From NCBI GenBank assembly GCA_936924635.1, contig CAKZHP010000118.1:1-58068 (forward strand): 58,068 bases of DNA. The letters are read 5' to 3'. Of this stretch, positions 41,581 to 51,052 are shown one piece after another. Every line of letters starts with the position of its first letter. Position 1 is the first letter of the stretch. The notes beneath the pieces were generated by a model. It had not been told where the DNA came from and searched no databases. It saw only the letters and a program-made list of their open reading frames with translations. Position numbers and translations under genes: made by a program. The stretch is from an uncultured Propionibacteriaceae bacterium. Lineage in GTDB: Bacteria > Actinomycetota > Actinomycetes > Propionibacteriales > Propionibacteriaceae.

Positions 41581-43029
41581 ATGCCGCGGATGACTGACAC
41601 CCAGCAGAGCGCGCTGACCGAGGCCCTCGGTCGCGTGCCGGTGCTGGCGACCCTCAGCGCGGCGTTCACGACAGCCGGTCACCCCCTCTACCTCGTCGGC
41701 GGGCCGGTCCGCGACGCGCTGCTGGGGCAGGTCCCAGACGACCTCGACTTCACCACCTCCGCGCGACCCGACGAGATCGAGCGGGTGCTGCGCACGCTGA
41801 CGCCGGTGACCTGGGACATGGGGCGCGAGTTCGGCACCATCGGCGGCCTGCTCCGCGAGGGCGACGAGGAGTGGCGCGTCGAAGTCACCACGTTCCGCGC
41901 GGATGCGTACGACCCGGCGACCCGCAAGCCGCTGGTCGCGTTCGGGGACGACGTGGAGTCGGACCTGGTGCGGCGCGACTTCACCGTGAACGCGATGGCC
42001 GTCGACCTCGCCGACGGCAGCCTGGTCGACCCGCACGGCGGCCTGGTCGACCTGGAGGCGCGCGTGCTGCGCACGCCGGCCCCGCCGGAGGTGTCGTTCA
42101 CCGACGACCCGCTGCGGATGATGCGGGCAGCACGGTTCGCCTCGCGGCTGCAGTTCCGGCCCGAGCCGGGGGTGGTAAGGGCGATGAGCGAGATGGCGGA
42201 GCGGCTGAGCATCGTGTCGGCGGAGCGCATCCGCGACGAGCTGTCGAAGCTGCTGCTCACCGACAAGCCGCGGGTGGGGCTGGACCTGCTGGTACGCACC
42301 GGGCTGGCCGACCACTTCCTGCCCGAGCTGCCGGCGCTGCGGCTGGAGGCGGACGAGCACCACCGCCACAAGGACGTGTACGAGCACTCGCTCACCGTGC
42401 TCGACCAGGCGATCGACCTGGAGAAGCAGCGCAACCACGCCCCCGACCTGGTGAACCGGCTGGCGGCGCTGCTGCACGACGTGGGCAAGCCCCGTACGCG
42501 CCGGTTCGAGGCGGGGGGCAAGGTCTCCTTCCACCACCACGACGTGGTGGGCGCCAAGATCGTGCGGGCGCGCCTGCAGGCGCTGCGCTTCCCCAAGGAC
42601 GTCACGGAGGCCGTCGCGAAGCTGGTGGAGCTGCACCTGCGGTTCCACGGGTACGGCGACGGGCAGTGGACCGACTCCGCGGTGCGCCGGTACGTCCGGG
42701 ACGCGGGCGACCAGCTGGAGCGGCTGCACATCCTCACCCGCTCCGACTGCACCACCCGCAACCAGGCTAAGGCGACGCGGCTGCGGCGTGCGTACGAAGA
42801 GCTGGAGTGGCGCATCGACGAGCTCGCCGCGCAGGAGGAGCTGGACGCGGTCAGGCCCGACCTGGACGGCAACGCCATCATGGCGATCCTCGGTCTGAAG
42901 CCGGGGCGGGTCGTCGGCGAGGCGTACTCGTTCTTGCTGGAGCGCCGCCTCGACCGGGGCCCGCTGTCGCGCGAGGAGGCCGAGGCCGAGCTGCGCGCCT
43001 GGTGGGCGGAGCGGGGCGAGCAGGGCTGA
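41581..43029 (+). CDS. cca: CCA tRNA nucleotidyltransferase / poly(A) polymerase family (PcnA-type)
   Basis: 482 residues from ATG 41581. The nucleotidyltransferase core has YLVGGPVRDALLGQVPDDLDFTT (the G.G.VRD and DxD metal site). RRDFTVNAMAVDLADGSLVDPHGGLVDL and the ribose/ATP-binding RMMRAARFASRLQF motif follow. An HD domain lies in the C-terminal half (LAALLHDVGKPRTR...HHHDVVGA). It adds or repairs the CCA end of tRNAs, needed here because tRNA-Ile lacks an encoded CCA. Length and HD domain match actinobacterial CCA enzymes. An earlier GTG (41518) is possible but would span the sigma-R promoter of trxB. Confidence 0.94.
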   Translation: MPRMTDTQQSALTEALGRVPVLATLSAAFTTAGHPLYLVGGPVRDALLGQVPDDLDFTTSARPDEIERVLRTLTPVTWDMGREFGTIGGLLREGDEEWRVEVTTFRADAYDPATRKPLVAFGDDVESDLVRRDFTVNAMAVDLADGSLVDPHGGLVDLEARVLRTPAPPEVSFTDDPLRMMRAARFASRLQFRPEPGVVRAMSEMAERLSIVSAERIRDELSKLLLTDKPRVGLDLLVRTGLADHFLPELPALRLEADEHHRHKDVYEHSLTVLDQAIDLEKQRNHAPDLVNRLAALLHDVGKPRTRRFEAGGKVSFHHHDVVGAKIVRARLQALRFPKDVTEAVAKLVELHLRFHGYGDGQWTDSAVRRYVRDAGDQLERLHILTRSDCTTRNQAKATRLRRAYEELEWRIDELAAQEELDAVRPDLDGNAIMAILGLKPGRVVGEAYSFLLERRLDRGPLSREEAEAELRAWWAERGEQG

Positions 43030-43038
43030 GCCCAGGAT

Positions 43039-43078
43039 CGTGGAGCCTCGGCCGCGACGACGCGGTCACGGCTCCACG
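43039..43078. terminator. Branched hairpin, bidirectional terminator between cca and the EamA gene
   Basis: The outer arms CGTGGAGCC (43039-43047) and GGCTCCACG (43070-43078) form a perfect 9-bp stem. Inside, CCGCG and CGCGG (43052-43056, 43061-43065) form a second stem. It lies between convergent genes. Confidence 0.75.
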
Positions 43079-43099
43079 CTCGGCCGCGGGTGTCGCTGG

Positions 43100-43939
43100 T
43101 CAGTCGCGCGGTGCCGTACGCGCCGAGCGGGCGACGCCGATCGAGGCCAGCACCACGCAGGCCATGGCGAGCAGGTCGACCGGGGTGAGCGCCTCGTGCA
43201 GGAGCAGGAGCCCCGCGAGGGCGGCCGCGGCGGGCTCCAGCGACATCAGCACGCTGAACACGCGGGTGGGCAGGGTGCGGAGGGCGGCGAGCTCGGCGGC
43301 GTACGGGATCACCGACGACAGCACCGCGACCGCTGTGGCGGCCAAGAGGATGCGGGGCGTGAGGACTCCGTGGGTGGCGGCGAGCCCGGCGGGCGCCAGC
43401 AGCACGGCTCCGGCCAGGGACGCCAGCGCCAGGGCGTCGAGGCTGCGCCAGCGGCGGCCGACGTGGGGTGTCGCCAGGATGTACAGACCCCAGCCGAGCG
43501 CGGCGAGCAGGGCGTACGCGAGGCCGACGGGGTCCAGGCTCGTGGGCCGGAACCCCAGCATCACCACGCCGGCGGCAGCGAGCAGGGCGAGCAGCACGTC
43601 GCGCACGGCACGGCTGGTGAGCACCGCCACGGAGAGGGGGCCGAGGAACTCGATGGTGACGGCGATGCCGAGGGGGATCCGCGCGGCGGCCTGGTAGAGC
43701 GCCCAGTTCATGCAGACCAGCGGCGCCGCGTACGCCCCGAGGGTGACCCACGCCGCACGGTCGCGGCCGCGCAGGCGGGGCCGGGCGATCATGACCAGCA
43801 GCACGGCCGACAGCAGCAGCCGCAGCCAGGTCATGCCAGTGGCCGGGACCACATCGAACAGGGACTTCGCGACCGCCGCCCCAGCCTGGACGGTGACGAT
43901 GGAGACCAGCACGTACCAGACGGGCGAGACGGTCCTCAC
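43100..43939 (-). CDS. EamA-family (RhtA-like) transporter
   Basis: 279 residues with ten predicted membrane helices in two repeats, as in drug/metabolite transporter EamA proteins. The second-half region VLSSVIPYAAELAALRTLPTRVFSVLMSLEPAAAALAGLLLLHEAL is very characteristic of RhtA-like threonine/homoserine exporters. The direction and substrate of transport are not proven. The ATG overlaps the stop of the MscS gene (ATGA), making it the last gene of a four-gene operon. Confidence 0.88.
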   Translation of the reverse strand: MRTVSPVWYVLVSIVTVQAGAAVAKSLFDVVPATGMTWLRLLLSAVLLVMIARPRLRGRDRAAWVTLGAYAAPLVCMNWALYQAAARIPLGIAVTIEFLGPLSVAVLTSRAVRDVLLALLAAAGVVMLGFRPTSLDPVGLAYALLAALGWGLYILATPHVGRRWRSLDALALASLAGAVLLAPAGLAATHGVLTPRILLAATAVAVLSSVIPYAAELAALRTLPTRVFSVLMSLEPAAAALAGLLLLHEALTPVDLLAMACVVLASIGVARSARTAPRD

Positions 43940-44850
43940 GGGGTGGTCGCGGGCCCCGGCAGCGGAAGGGCCAAGCCCTGCACGCCGGCCTTGCTGAGCG
44001 CAGCCTGCCCACGGTCGCGCAGTGCGCGGACCACGGCGTACTGCTTGTTCGGCGCCGTCTTCACGGCGACGCGGAGCACCATGCCGCCGCCGATCAGGGA
44101 GTCCACGCCGAGCACGGAGGGTGGCTCGAGGAGCACGTCCTGGAACGCCGGCTCGGCATCGATCGCGTCGGCCACCCCCTGCAGCACACGCAGGGCGTTG
44201 TCGGTGTCGGTGTCGTACGCGACCGGGAAGTCGGCGAACCCGGTCGAGTGGCCTTGGGAGAGGTTGCCGACCTGGGTGATCTCACCGTTGCGGACGTACC
44301 AGACCATACCGCTCATGTCGCGCAGCCGGGTCACCCGCAGCGTGACCTCCTCGACGGTGCCGGTGATGGTGCCCACGGTGAGGATGTCGCCGACGCCGAA
44401 CTGGTCTTCGACGATCAGGAAGATGCCGGAGAGGTAGTCCTTCACCAGCGACTGCGCGCCGAACGCCAGCGCGATGCCGCCGACGCCGGCCGAGGCGAGC
44501 AGCGGGGCCAGCGGGATGCCGAGCACCGACAGCACGGTCAGCACCGTGACGATCGTGATCAGCACGCCGGAGACCGAGCGCAGCAGCGACCCCAGGGTCT
44601 TGGTGCGCTGCGCCGCTCGCGCCGAGCTCAGCCCCGACGCCGCCCCCAGGATGCGCGCCGCCCGCCCGGCGATCCCACCGTCGTGCGGCTCGGCTGCCGC
44701 AGCGGCGTGCGCCTGGCTGCGTCGTAGCGCCAGGTCGGTGGTGCGCCGGATCAGCAGCAGCACCAGGGCGTGGAGCAGCACGGCGACCAGCACCACGACC
44801 CCGATCGTGATGGGGGTGTCGGGCCAGTCCCAGGTGACCAGGGGTGTCAT
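43936..44850 (-). CDS. Small-conductance mechanosensitive channel (MscS family)
   Basis: 304 residues. A first helix (about 14-34) and a linker precede two helices (about 88-135). The second of these contains the pore-lining Ala/Gly-rich PLLASAGVGGIALAFGAQSLVKDYLSGIFLI, the hallmark of MscS TM3. The beta domain follows with FGVGDILTVGTITGTVEEVTLRVTRLRDMSGMVWYVRNGEI, then the alpha/beta C-terminal domain. It releases solutes on osmotic downshift. It overlaps the Sir2 gene (ATGA) upstream and the EamA gene downstream. Confidence 0.94.
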   Translation of the reverse strand: MTPLVTWDWPDTPITIGVVVLVAVLLHALVLLLIRRTTDLALRRSQAHAAAAAEPHDGGIAGRAARILGAASGLSSARAAQRTKTLGSLLRSVSGVLITIVTVLTVLSVLGIPLAPLLASAGVGGIALAFGAQSLVKDYLSGIFLIVEDQFGVGDILTVGTITGTVEEVTLRVTRLRDMSGMVWYVRNGEITQVGNLSQGHSTGFADFPVAYDTDTDNALRVLQGVADAIDAEPAFQDVLLEPPSVLGVDSLIGGGMVLRVAVKTAPNKQYAVVRALRDRGQAALSKAGVQGLALPLPGPATTP

Positions 44851-45611
44851 GTCTCCATCCTCGTCGCCAGCAGCTGCGGCAGCACGGTCTCGATCGGCTC
44901 GCGGACGACGGCGCTGGCGTAGTCGTCGTACGGCGTCTCTTCCGCGTTCACGATCAGCACCGCCGCTCCCTCACGCAGGGCCAGCGGCAGCAGGCCGGCG
45001 GCGGGGTGCACCACCAGCGAGGTGCCCACCGCCAGGAACACGTCGCAGTCGGCGGCGGCCTCGGCTGCCTTCTCGATCACGTCGGGGTCGAGCATCTCCT
45101 CGAAGAGGATGGTGGTGGCCCGCACGATCCCGCCGCAGTGCGGGCAGGGCGGGTCGGTCTCGCCAGCGCGTACGCGGTCGAGCATCTCCTCCATCGGGCC
45201 GCCCTGCCCGCACGCCTCGCACCGCCACCGGCGGGCGCTGCCGTGCAGCTCGACGACGTCGCGCGTGCCGGCGAGCTGGTGCAGGCCGTCGGTGTTCGAC
45301 GTGATGACGCCCCGCAGCCGGCCGGAGACCTGCAGGTCGGTGATGGCGTCGTGGGCGGCGTTCGGGCGGGCCTCCCAGACCGGCGACCAGGTGCGCCTCT
45401 CCCAGGCCAGCCGCCGCACGGCCGGGTCACCCAGGTAGCACGACAGCGTGGAGATGCGCTCGGCGGCCGGGTCCTGCGTCCAGACCCCCTGCGGGCCGCG
45501 GAAGTCGGGGATGCCGGAGGCGGTCGACAGCCCTGCACCGGTGAGGATCGTGATGCTGCCCGCGCTGCTGAGCACCTGCTGGGCCAGCGTCGGGTCGGAG
45601 CGGCGCATCAT
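44847..45611 (-). CDS. NAD-dependent protein deacylase (sirtuin, Sir2 family)
   Basis: 254 residues. The NAD-binding motif ITILTGAGLSTASGIPDFRGPQGVW is at about residues 20-44 and the catalytic His lies in VVELHGSARRWRC. Two CxxC pairs (CEACGQGG, CPHCGG) bind zinc, and GTSLVVHPAAGLLP is the late NAD motif. The usual TQNID segment reads TSNTDGLHQLAG, a conservative but non-standard variant. It would remove acetyl or acyl groups from lysines. It is embedded in the PBP-Sir2-MscS-EamA operon, with 4-bp overlaps at both ends. Confidence 0.92.
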   Translation of the reverse strand: MMRRSDPTLAQQVLSSAGSITILTGAGLSTASGIPDFRGPQGVWTQDPAAERISTLSCYLGDPAVRRLAWERRTWSPVWEARPNAAHDAITDLQVSGRLRGVITSNTDGLHQLAGTRDVVELHGSARRWRCEACGQGGPMEEMLDRVRAGETDPPCPHCGGIVRATTILFEEMLDPDVIEKAAEAAADCDVFLAVGTSLVVHPAAGLLPLALREGAAVLIVNAEETPYDDYASAVVREPIETVLPQLLATRMET

Positions 45612-47584
45612 GACATCAGCGCCAGGATCACAGGAGCCGCCGTGCGCGACCCGGACTCGCCGTCCTTCACCCAGACCGCCACGGCGTAGTCGCCGGCCGT
45701 GTAGCAGATCATCCAGGCGTGGGTGGGCAGCGGGGGCGTCAGCCCGTACTCGGCGGTGCCGGTCTTGGCCCCGAGCGCCACGTTCTTCAGCACCTGCCCC
45801 GATCCGGCCTCCACCGTGTAGCCGAGCATCGTGCGCAGGGCCGCGCCCTCGACCGGGGTGAGCGGCGGCCCGGTCGGCTGCGGGCGCTTGGTGTCGACGA
45901 GCCAGGGCACCACGGTCTTGTCGGCGGCCACCGACGAGGCGAGCCCCGCCATCGAGACCGGCGACGCCAGCACGCCGCCCTGCCCGATCATCTCCTGCGC
46001 CTTCTTCGGGCCGGAGTCGGGGGCGGGGACGGTGCCGTAGAAGACGGGGAACCCGGCGTCGTAGTCCACACCCACGCCGAGGCTGGCGGCGGCGTTGCGC
46101 AGGTCGTCGCCGGACACCTTCGCGTACTCGTTGATGAGCGCGGTGTTGCAGGAGGAGGCGATGGCGTCCTTCAGCGGGATGGTGCCGACGCGGGAGCTCG
46201 GGAAGTCGGCGTAGTTCTTGAACGGCCAGCCCTCGACCGTCGTGGTCGCGGTGCAGCTCACCATCGTGTCGGGCGTGTAACCCTTGCGCAGCAGCGCCAG
46301 CGCGGTGGCCACCTTGAACGTCGACCCGGGGGCGTACTGCCCGAAGCTGGCGTCGGGCTGGCCGTTGCTGCCGGGCGAGTTGGCCACGGCGAGGATGGCG
46401 CCCGACGAGGGCCGTACGATCGCCGCCGCCGCTGCCCCGGGCACCGTCTGCATCACGCGCTCGGCCTTCTGCTGCAGCTCCAGGTCGAGGCTGATCGCGA
46501 GCGGCTGCCCCGCGACCGGAGCGCCCTCGTGCAGCACCTGCGGCACCACGGACGGCTGGGTGGTCGGGCTGGGCGGGGCACTTCCAGGTGGGGTGGCGGG
46601 CGGGCTCGACGAGCCGCTGGGCGACGGGCTCGGGCTGGCCGGGCGGCGGCCGACAAGCGTGATCTTGTCGCCTGGCGTGCCGCGCAGCTGCTCGTCGTAC
46701 CGCTTCTGCAGCCCCGTGAGACCGACCATGTCACCGGCAGCGACGGCTCCCTTCGAGGCGGCGGCGACCTCCGGCGTGGCCTCGCCGATGCTGCCCAGCA
46801 GCTCGTCGGCGAAGCCTGGCGTCGCGGTGAGCATGGCGGTGCCGGCGACGCCGAGCGCACCGGGGATGCTCGCCACCTGCGGCGGCACGTCCTCCTTGCG
46901 CAGCGTGACCGCCACCACGAACGCCTTGGCGCCGCCGGCGGTGACCGAGGCCGCGTACGTGTCGGGGTTGATGCCCACGACCGCCGCCAGGGCCCGGGCG
47001 GAGGCGGCGGCCTGCTCCGGGGTGACGCGCGTCTTGTCGATGCCGACCTTGACCACCTCGTGCTCCTCGACGAGGGCGACCCCGTTGTTGCCGGTGATCG
47101 GTGCGCGCTTGGCGGGGGTGCGGGTGTGCACGAGACGGTTCGTCGCGTCCAGGCGGGGGTTCAGCAGCGCCGGGCTCCAGACCGCCTTCCAGCCCTGGCC
47201 GTTGTGCTCCAGCGGGCCGGTGACGTCATAGGCCCAGGTGCCGCTGGGCATCGCCCACTCGTAGTGCAGGGTGGCGGTCGCCCTCGGCTCGTCCTTGGCG
47301 TACGCGATCCCGGCCGGTGTGACCTTCGGCTTCAGGCCGTCCATCCCGGAGACGATGGTGTCGATCTCCGTCTGCGCGGTCGTGGGAGAGGAGGCGAGCG
47401 GTGCCTGCCGTACGTCGAGCGCGCCCAGGGCCGAAGCCAGCGCCGCGACCGTGTCATCGGCGACGGGCAGGTTCAACGGGGGGGTGGGTGCCGGAGCCTG
47501 ACCCTTCCCGCAACCGGTCAGCAGCCCGAGCATCATCCCCATCACGACCAGCACCGCGACCACGCCTCTGCGCACCACCATCAC
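45608..47584 (-). CDS. Penicillin-binding lipoprotein (MecA_N-type transpeptidase)
   Basis: 658 residues. The signal peptide has the lipobox LLTGC (cleavage before Cys25), so the protein is anchored as a lipoprotein on the outer face of the membrane. An NTF2-like MecA_N domain (about 45-165), a dimerisation domain and a Pro/Ser-rich linker (about 312-345) precede the transpeptidase. The transpeptidase has SxxK (GSTFK), SxN (SSCN) and KTG (KTGTAEYG). It cross-links peptidoglycan and could be a low-affinity beta-lactam target. It is first in a four-gene overlapping operon. Confidence 0.93.
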   Translation of the reverse strand: MMVVRRGVVAVLVVMGMMLGLLTGCGKGQAPAPTPPLNLPVADDTVAALASALGALDVRQAPLASSPTTAQTEIDTIVSGMDGLKPKVTPAGIAYAKDEPRATATLHYEWAMPSGTWAYDVTGPLEHNGQGWKAVWSPALLNPRLDATNRLVHTRTPAKRAPITGNNGVALVEEHEVVKVGIDKTRVTPEQAAASARALAAVVGINPDTYAASVTAGGAKAFVVAVTLRKEDVPPQVASIPGALGVAGTAMLTATPGFADELLGSIGEATPEVAAASKGAVAAGDMVGLTGLQKRYDEQLRGTPGDKITLVGRRPASPSPSPSGSSSPPATPPGSAPPSPTTQPSVVPQVLHEGAPVAGQPLAISLDLELQQKAERVMQTVPGAAAAAIVRPSSGAILAVANSPGSNGQPDASFGQYAPGSTFKVATALALLRKGYTPDTMVSCTATTTVEGWPFKNYADFPSSRVGTIPLKDAIASSCNTALINEYAKVSGDDLRNAAASLGVGVDYDAGFPVFYGTVPAPDSGPKKAQEMIGQGGVLASPVSMAGLASSVAADKTVVPWLVDTKRPQPTGPPLTPVEGAALRTMLGYTVEAGSGQVLKNVALGAKTGTAEYGLTPPLPTHAWMICYTAGDYAVAVWVKDGESGSRTAAPVILALMS

Positions 47585-47759
47585 CTCCGCGAGCCAGGCT
47601 AGTCACGGGCACCGACAATCCGGGGAGGCCACCGCGACGGAGGTGCTGGAGGCGCCCCCGCTTGCCCCCCAGGCACGGCTCGGCGAGGATCGAGCCTGAC
47701 CGGCACCGCCTGGCCGCTTGGAGCACGGGGTGCGCCCGCCTCGCGAAAGACCTGTCATC

Positions 47760-48944
47760 GTGGAGATCCCCGCCTACGTCTGGGCTGGCACCATCGCCTT
47801 CATCGTCGCCCTGCTCGTCTACGACTTCTTCTTCCACGTGCGCACGGCGCATGTGCCCACATTGGGCGAGAGTGCGCGCTGGTCGGCCCTGTACGTCGGC
47901 ATCGCCGTGCTGTTCGGCGTCGGGGTGTGGTTGCTCGGTGGGGCCCAGATGGGGCAGGAGTACTTCGCGGGCTACGTCACCGAGAAGGCGCTCAGCGTCG
48001 ACAACCTGTTCGTCTTCCTGATCATCATGTCGAGCTTCGCCGTCCCCAGGGCGCAGCAGCAGAAGGTGCTGCTGTTCGGGATCGCGTTCGCGCTGGTGGC
48101 GCGCACCGGGTTCATCTTCCTCGGCGCCGCGCTCATCAACCAGTTCTCGTGGGTCTTCTACATCTTCGGCCTGATCCTCCTGCTCACCGGCGGCCACATG
48201 CTGATGCCGCAGGACGAGAAGAAGGACGAGGCCGACAACATCGTGGTGCGCATCGCGCGACAGTTCCTGCGCACCTCCGAGACGTACGACGGCGACAAGC
48301 TCACCACCATGGAGAACGGGCGGCGGGTGCTGACGCCGCTGATGCTGGTGATGGTGGTCATCGGCGGCACCGACATCCTGTTCGCGCTGGACTCGATCCC
48401 CGCCATCTACGGCCTCACCACCAACGTGTTCGTGGTGTTCACGGCGACCGCGTTCTCGCTGCTGGGCCTGCGGCAGCTGTTCTTCCTCATCGACGGCCTG
48501 CTGGACCGCCTGGTCTACCTGTCGTACGGCCTGGCGGCGATCCTGGGCTTCATCGGGGTGAAGCTGATCCTGCACGCCCTCCACGAGAACAGCCTGTGGT
48601 TCATCAACGACGGCCAGCCCGTGCACGTCATCGAGGTCTCCATCGGCACCTCGCTGAGCGTGATCGTCGGGGTCCTCGCGGTGACGGTGGTGCTCTCGCT
48701 GGTCAGCCCCGGTGGCCGCGCGCGGGCGCTGGCGGGCAGCGTGGAGCGGCACGCCAAGGAGTACCTGGCCAAGACGCACCAGCTGGGGTCGCAGGAGCGG
48801 GAGGCCGCGTACGAGGCGATGGTCGCCAAGGCCGACAAGCTGGCCGGTCTGCCGGAGAAGCAGCGGCGAGCGGTGGTCGAGGACGGGACGCTGGAGGCCC
48901 TGGTGGAGAAGGCCCACCGGGTGCATGCGACCCTCACGGCGTAG
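47760..48944 (+). CDS. TerC family integral membrane protein
   Basis: About 394 residues from GTG 47760 (VEIPAYVWAGTIAF). An earlier start at 47718 would add 14 residues; neither has a clear ribosome-binding site. Nine hydrophobic segments include the TerC signature EKALSVDNLFVFLIIMSSFAVP and later GGTDILFALDSIPAIYGLT, with the conserved Asp residues within helices. A cytosolic tail follows (VERHAKEYLAKTHQLGSQE). TerC proteins are linked to metal (Mn) efflux at the membrane and to tellurite resistance. The HAD phosphatase gene is convergent, 13 bp away. Confidence 0.93.
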   Translation: MEIPAYVWAGTIAFIVALLVYDFFFHVRTAHVPTLGESARWSALYVGIAVLFGVGVWLLGGAQMGQEYFAGYVTEKALSVDNLFVFLIIMSSFAVPRAQQQKVLLFGIAFALVARTGFIFLGAALINQFSWVFYIFGLILLLTGGHMLMPQDEKKDEADNIVVRIARQFLRTSETYDGDKLTTMENGRRVLTPLMLVMVVIGGTDILFALDSIPAIYGLTTNVFVVFTATAFSLLGLRQLFFLIDGLLDRLVYLSYGLAAILGFIGVKLILHALHENSLWFINDGQPVHVIEVSIGTSLSVIVGVLAVTVVLSLVSPGGRARALAGSVERHAKEYLAKTHQLGSQEREAAYEAMVAKADKLAGLPEKQRRAVVEDGTLEALVEKAHRVHATLTA

Positions 48945-48957
48945 GCGACGCCTCGGG

Positions 48958-49602
48958 TCAGCCCAGCAGCAGCCGGCCCAGCTCGGCCGCGGTGTCGGCG
49001 ATGCCCTCGGGGTGCGCCTCCTCCAGGTCGGCCCGTACGCCGGCGCCCCAGCTCACCGACAGGCAGGGCAGCCCGGCGGCCCGAGCGGCCTTGATGTCGA
49101 CGACCGCGTCGCCCACGTACACCACCTCGTCGGCGGAGGCACCGAGCTTCTCCAGGCCGGCCAGCAGGGGCGCGGGGTCGGGCTTGTGCGCGGTGACGTC
49201 CTCGTGGGCGATCACCACGGGCAGGTCGAGGTGTCCCAGGCGCAGCGCCCACTCGGCGGGCTCGCGACGCTTCGACGTCACCACGCCCATCCGTACGCCC
49301 GCCTCCCGCAGCGCGTCGATCAGCTCCGGCACCCCTGCGTACCCCTTGATGAGCTCCTCGGTGTGCTCCTGGTTGAACGCCGTGTAGACCGCGAACGCCT
49401 TCTCGCCCTTCTTGGTGCCGAGCGCCGCGCGGAAGGCGTCGATCAGAGAGGTGCCGATCCACGACTTGATCTCCGCCTCCGGCCACTCGTGGCCGACGAC
49501 GGTGCGGAACGCGTGCTGGTAGGAGGTCACGATCAGGTTGATCGTGTCGACGAGGGTGCCGTCCAGGTCGAACAGCACGACGGGCCAGCGGGGAGTGGTC
49601 AT
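48958..49602 (-). CDS. HAD-superfamily phosphatase (PpaX/phosphoglycolate phosphatase-like)
   Basis: 214 residues. HAD motif I is VVLFDLDGTLVDT (Asp12 nucleophile, Asp14), motif II is MGVVTSKRR, motif III is the Lys in TAHKPDPAPLL, and motif IV is VVYVGDAVVDIKAARAAG. The cap domain covers about residues 22-85. The length and sequence around the cap best fit PpaX/Gph enzymes, which hydrolyse pyrophosphate or phosphoglycolate. Exact substrate is uncertain. It is alone on its strand between TerC (convergent) and the dihydroorotase (66 bp upstream). Confidence 0.9.
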   Translation of the reverse strand: MTTPRWPVVLFDLDGTLVDTINLIVTSYQHAFRTVVGHEWPEAEIKSWIGTSLIDAFRAALGTKKGEKAFAVYTAFNQEHTEELIKGYAGVPELIDALREAGVRMGVVTSKRREPAEWALRLGHLDLPVVIAHEDVTAHKPDPAPLLAGLEKLGASADEVVYVGDAVVDIKAARAAGLPCLSVSWGAGVRADLEEAHPEGIADTAAELGRLLLG

Positions 49603-49668
49603 GCGGCGACCCTAGGGCCAGGGCCCGCGCCGGGGGGTCGGTGGGCCACCGTTCGGACCGGGCGAGAC

Positions 49669-50937
49669 TCAGGACGCGGGGAAGCGGCCGTCCAGGTCGT
49701 ACGTCACCCGCCCCCGCAGCACCGTGGCCACCACCCGGGTCGAGAACCGGACCTCCTCGAACGGGGTGTTGCCGGCGATGCTGGCCATGCCCTCGCCGGT
49801 CGCCGTCCACTCCCGGGCGGGGTCGACCAGGCACAGGGTCGCCGGCGCGCCGACCTCGAGCGTGGACCCGTGCTCCGGCAGGCCGACGATCCGTGCGGGC
49901 GCCACCGACATCCGGTCGGCCAGCTCGGCCCAGGTGAGCCGGCCCGTTCGGACCAGGGCGTCGGCCACGACCGGCAGCGCGGTCTCCAGCCCGAGCATCC
50001 CCATGGCGGCGTCGCACCAGTCGGCCTGCTTGCTGACCGCCGGGTGCGGGGCATGGTCGGTGCCCACCACGTCGATGGTGCTGTCGACGAGCGCGGCACG
50101 TACGGCCTCGACGTCGGCCGCCGAGCGCAGCGGCGGGGTCACCTTGTACACGGGGGCGGTCCCCCCCGTGCCGTGGTCGAGCCAGAGGTGGTGCGGGGTG
50201 ACCTCGGCCGTCACCGGGTAGCCCTGGTCCTTCGCCCACCGCACGACGCCCACGGTCGCGGCCGTCGACACGTGGCAGACGTGCACCCGCGACCCCAGCT
50301 CCGCGGCCATCAGCGCGTCGCGCGCCACGATCACCGACTCCGCCATCGTGGGCCAGCCGGGCAGCCCGGTCGCCTCGGCCATGCCGGCGTCGACCTGCGC
50401 GCCCACGGTGAGCAGCGGGTCCTGGGCGTGCTGCGCCACGAGACCACCGAGCCGGGCGACGATCACCAGCGCGTCGCGCATCAGGTCGGAGCGGGCGACG
50501 CACTTGCCGTCGTCGGAGAACATCCGTACGGCGACCGCGCCCATCGCCTCCAGGTCGGCCAGCTGCTCGCCGTTCTGGCCCACGGTGACGGCCCCGACCG
50601 GGACGACGTCGACGAGCCCGACCTCCTCGCCGCGCCGCCGCTCGTACGCGCAGATCTCGGCCGTGTCCGCGACCGGCACCGTGTTGGGCATCGCGCAGAC
50701 GGCGCCGTACCCGCCGGCCGCGGCCGCCCGGGAGCCGGTCTCGATGGTCTCGGCCTCCCCGGTGCCCGGGTCGCGCAGATGGGTGTGCATGTCCACGAAC
50801 GCGGGCAGCGCCACCAGACCGGAGCAGTCGACCCGCTCCCAGTCGTCACGCGAGCCCGGGTCGACCAGCACGCCATCGACGATCGCCAGGTCACCGGCAC
50901 CCTGGCCCAGCACGTCCACACCCACGAGCAGCGTCAT
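49669..50937 (-). CDS. pyrC: Dihydroorotase, class I type
   Basis: 422 residues. The metal-binding signature is PAFVDMHTHLRDPGTGEAETIETG (His51, His53), with VTAEVTPHHLWLDHG, HVCHVSTAATV and VGTDHAPHPAVSKQ for further ligands and the catalytic Asp. MFSDDGK marks class I dihydroorotases that use Asp instead of carbamylated Lys. It closes carbamoyl aspartate in pyrimidine synthesis. The usual pyrBC-carAB-pyrDF cluster is not adjacent, so this may be a second or orphan copy, or a related allantoinase/hydantoinase. ATG 50937 gives the usual length. Confidence 0.82.
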   Translation of the reverse strand: MTLLVGVDVLGQGAGDLAIVDGVLVDPGSRDDWERVDCSGLVALPAFVDMHTHLRDPGTGEAETIETGSRAAAAGGYGAVCAMPNTVPVADTAEICAYERRRGEEVGLVDVVPVGAVTVGQNGEQLADLEAMGAVAVRMFSDDGKCVARSDLMRDALVIVARLGGLVAQHAQDPLLTVGAQVDAGMAEATGLPGWPTMAESVIVARDALMAAELGSRVHVCHVSTAATVGVVRWAKDQGYPVTAEVTPHHLWLDHGTGGTAPVYKVTPPLRSAADVEAVRAALVDSTIDVVGTDHAPHPAVSKQADWCDAAMGMLGLETALPVVADALVRTGRLTWAELADRMSVAPARIVGLPEHGSTLEVGAPATLCLVDPAREWTATGEGMASIAGNTPFEEVRFSTRVVATVLRGRVTYDLDGRFPAS

Positions 50938-51052
50938 GGGGAACAGCCAACCAGGTCTGGGACCGCCGGTGCCCAGGTGTTCGCGACGACAACTCGGCAG
51001 TTCTGTTCCGACAACGAAACACAGCTGCCGCGTTGCTGCCTGAGGCGCCGGT

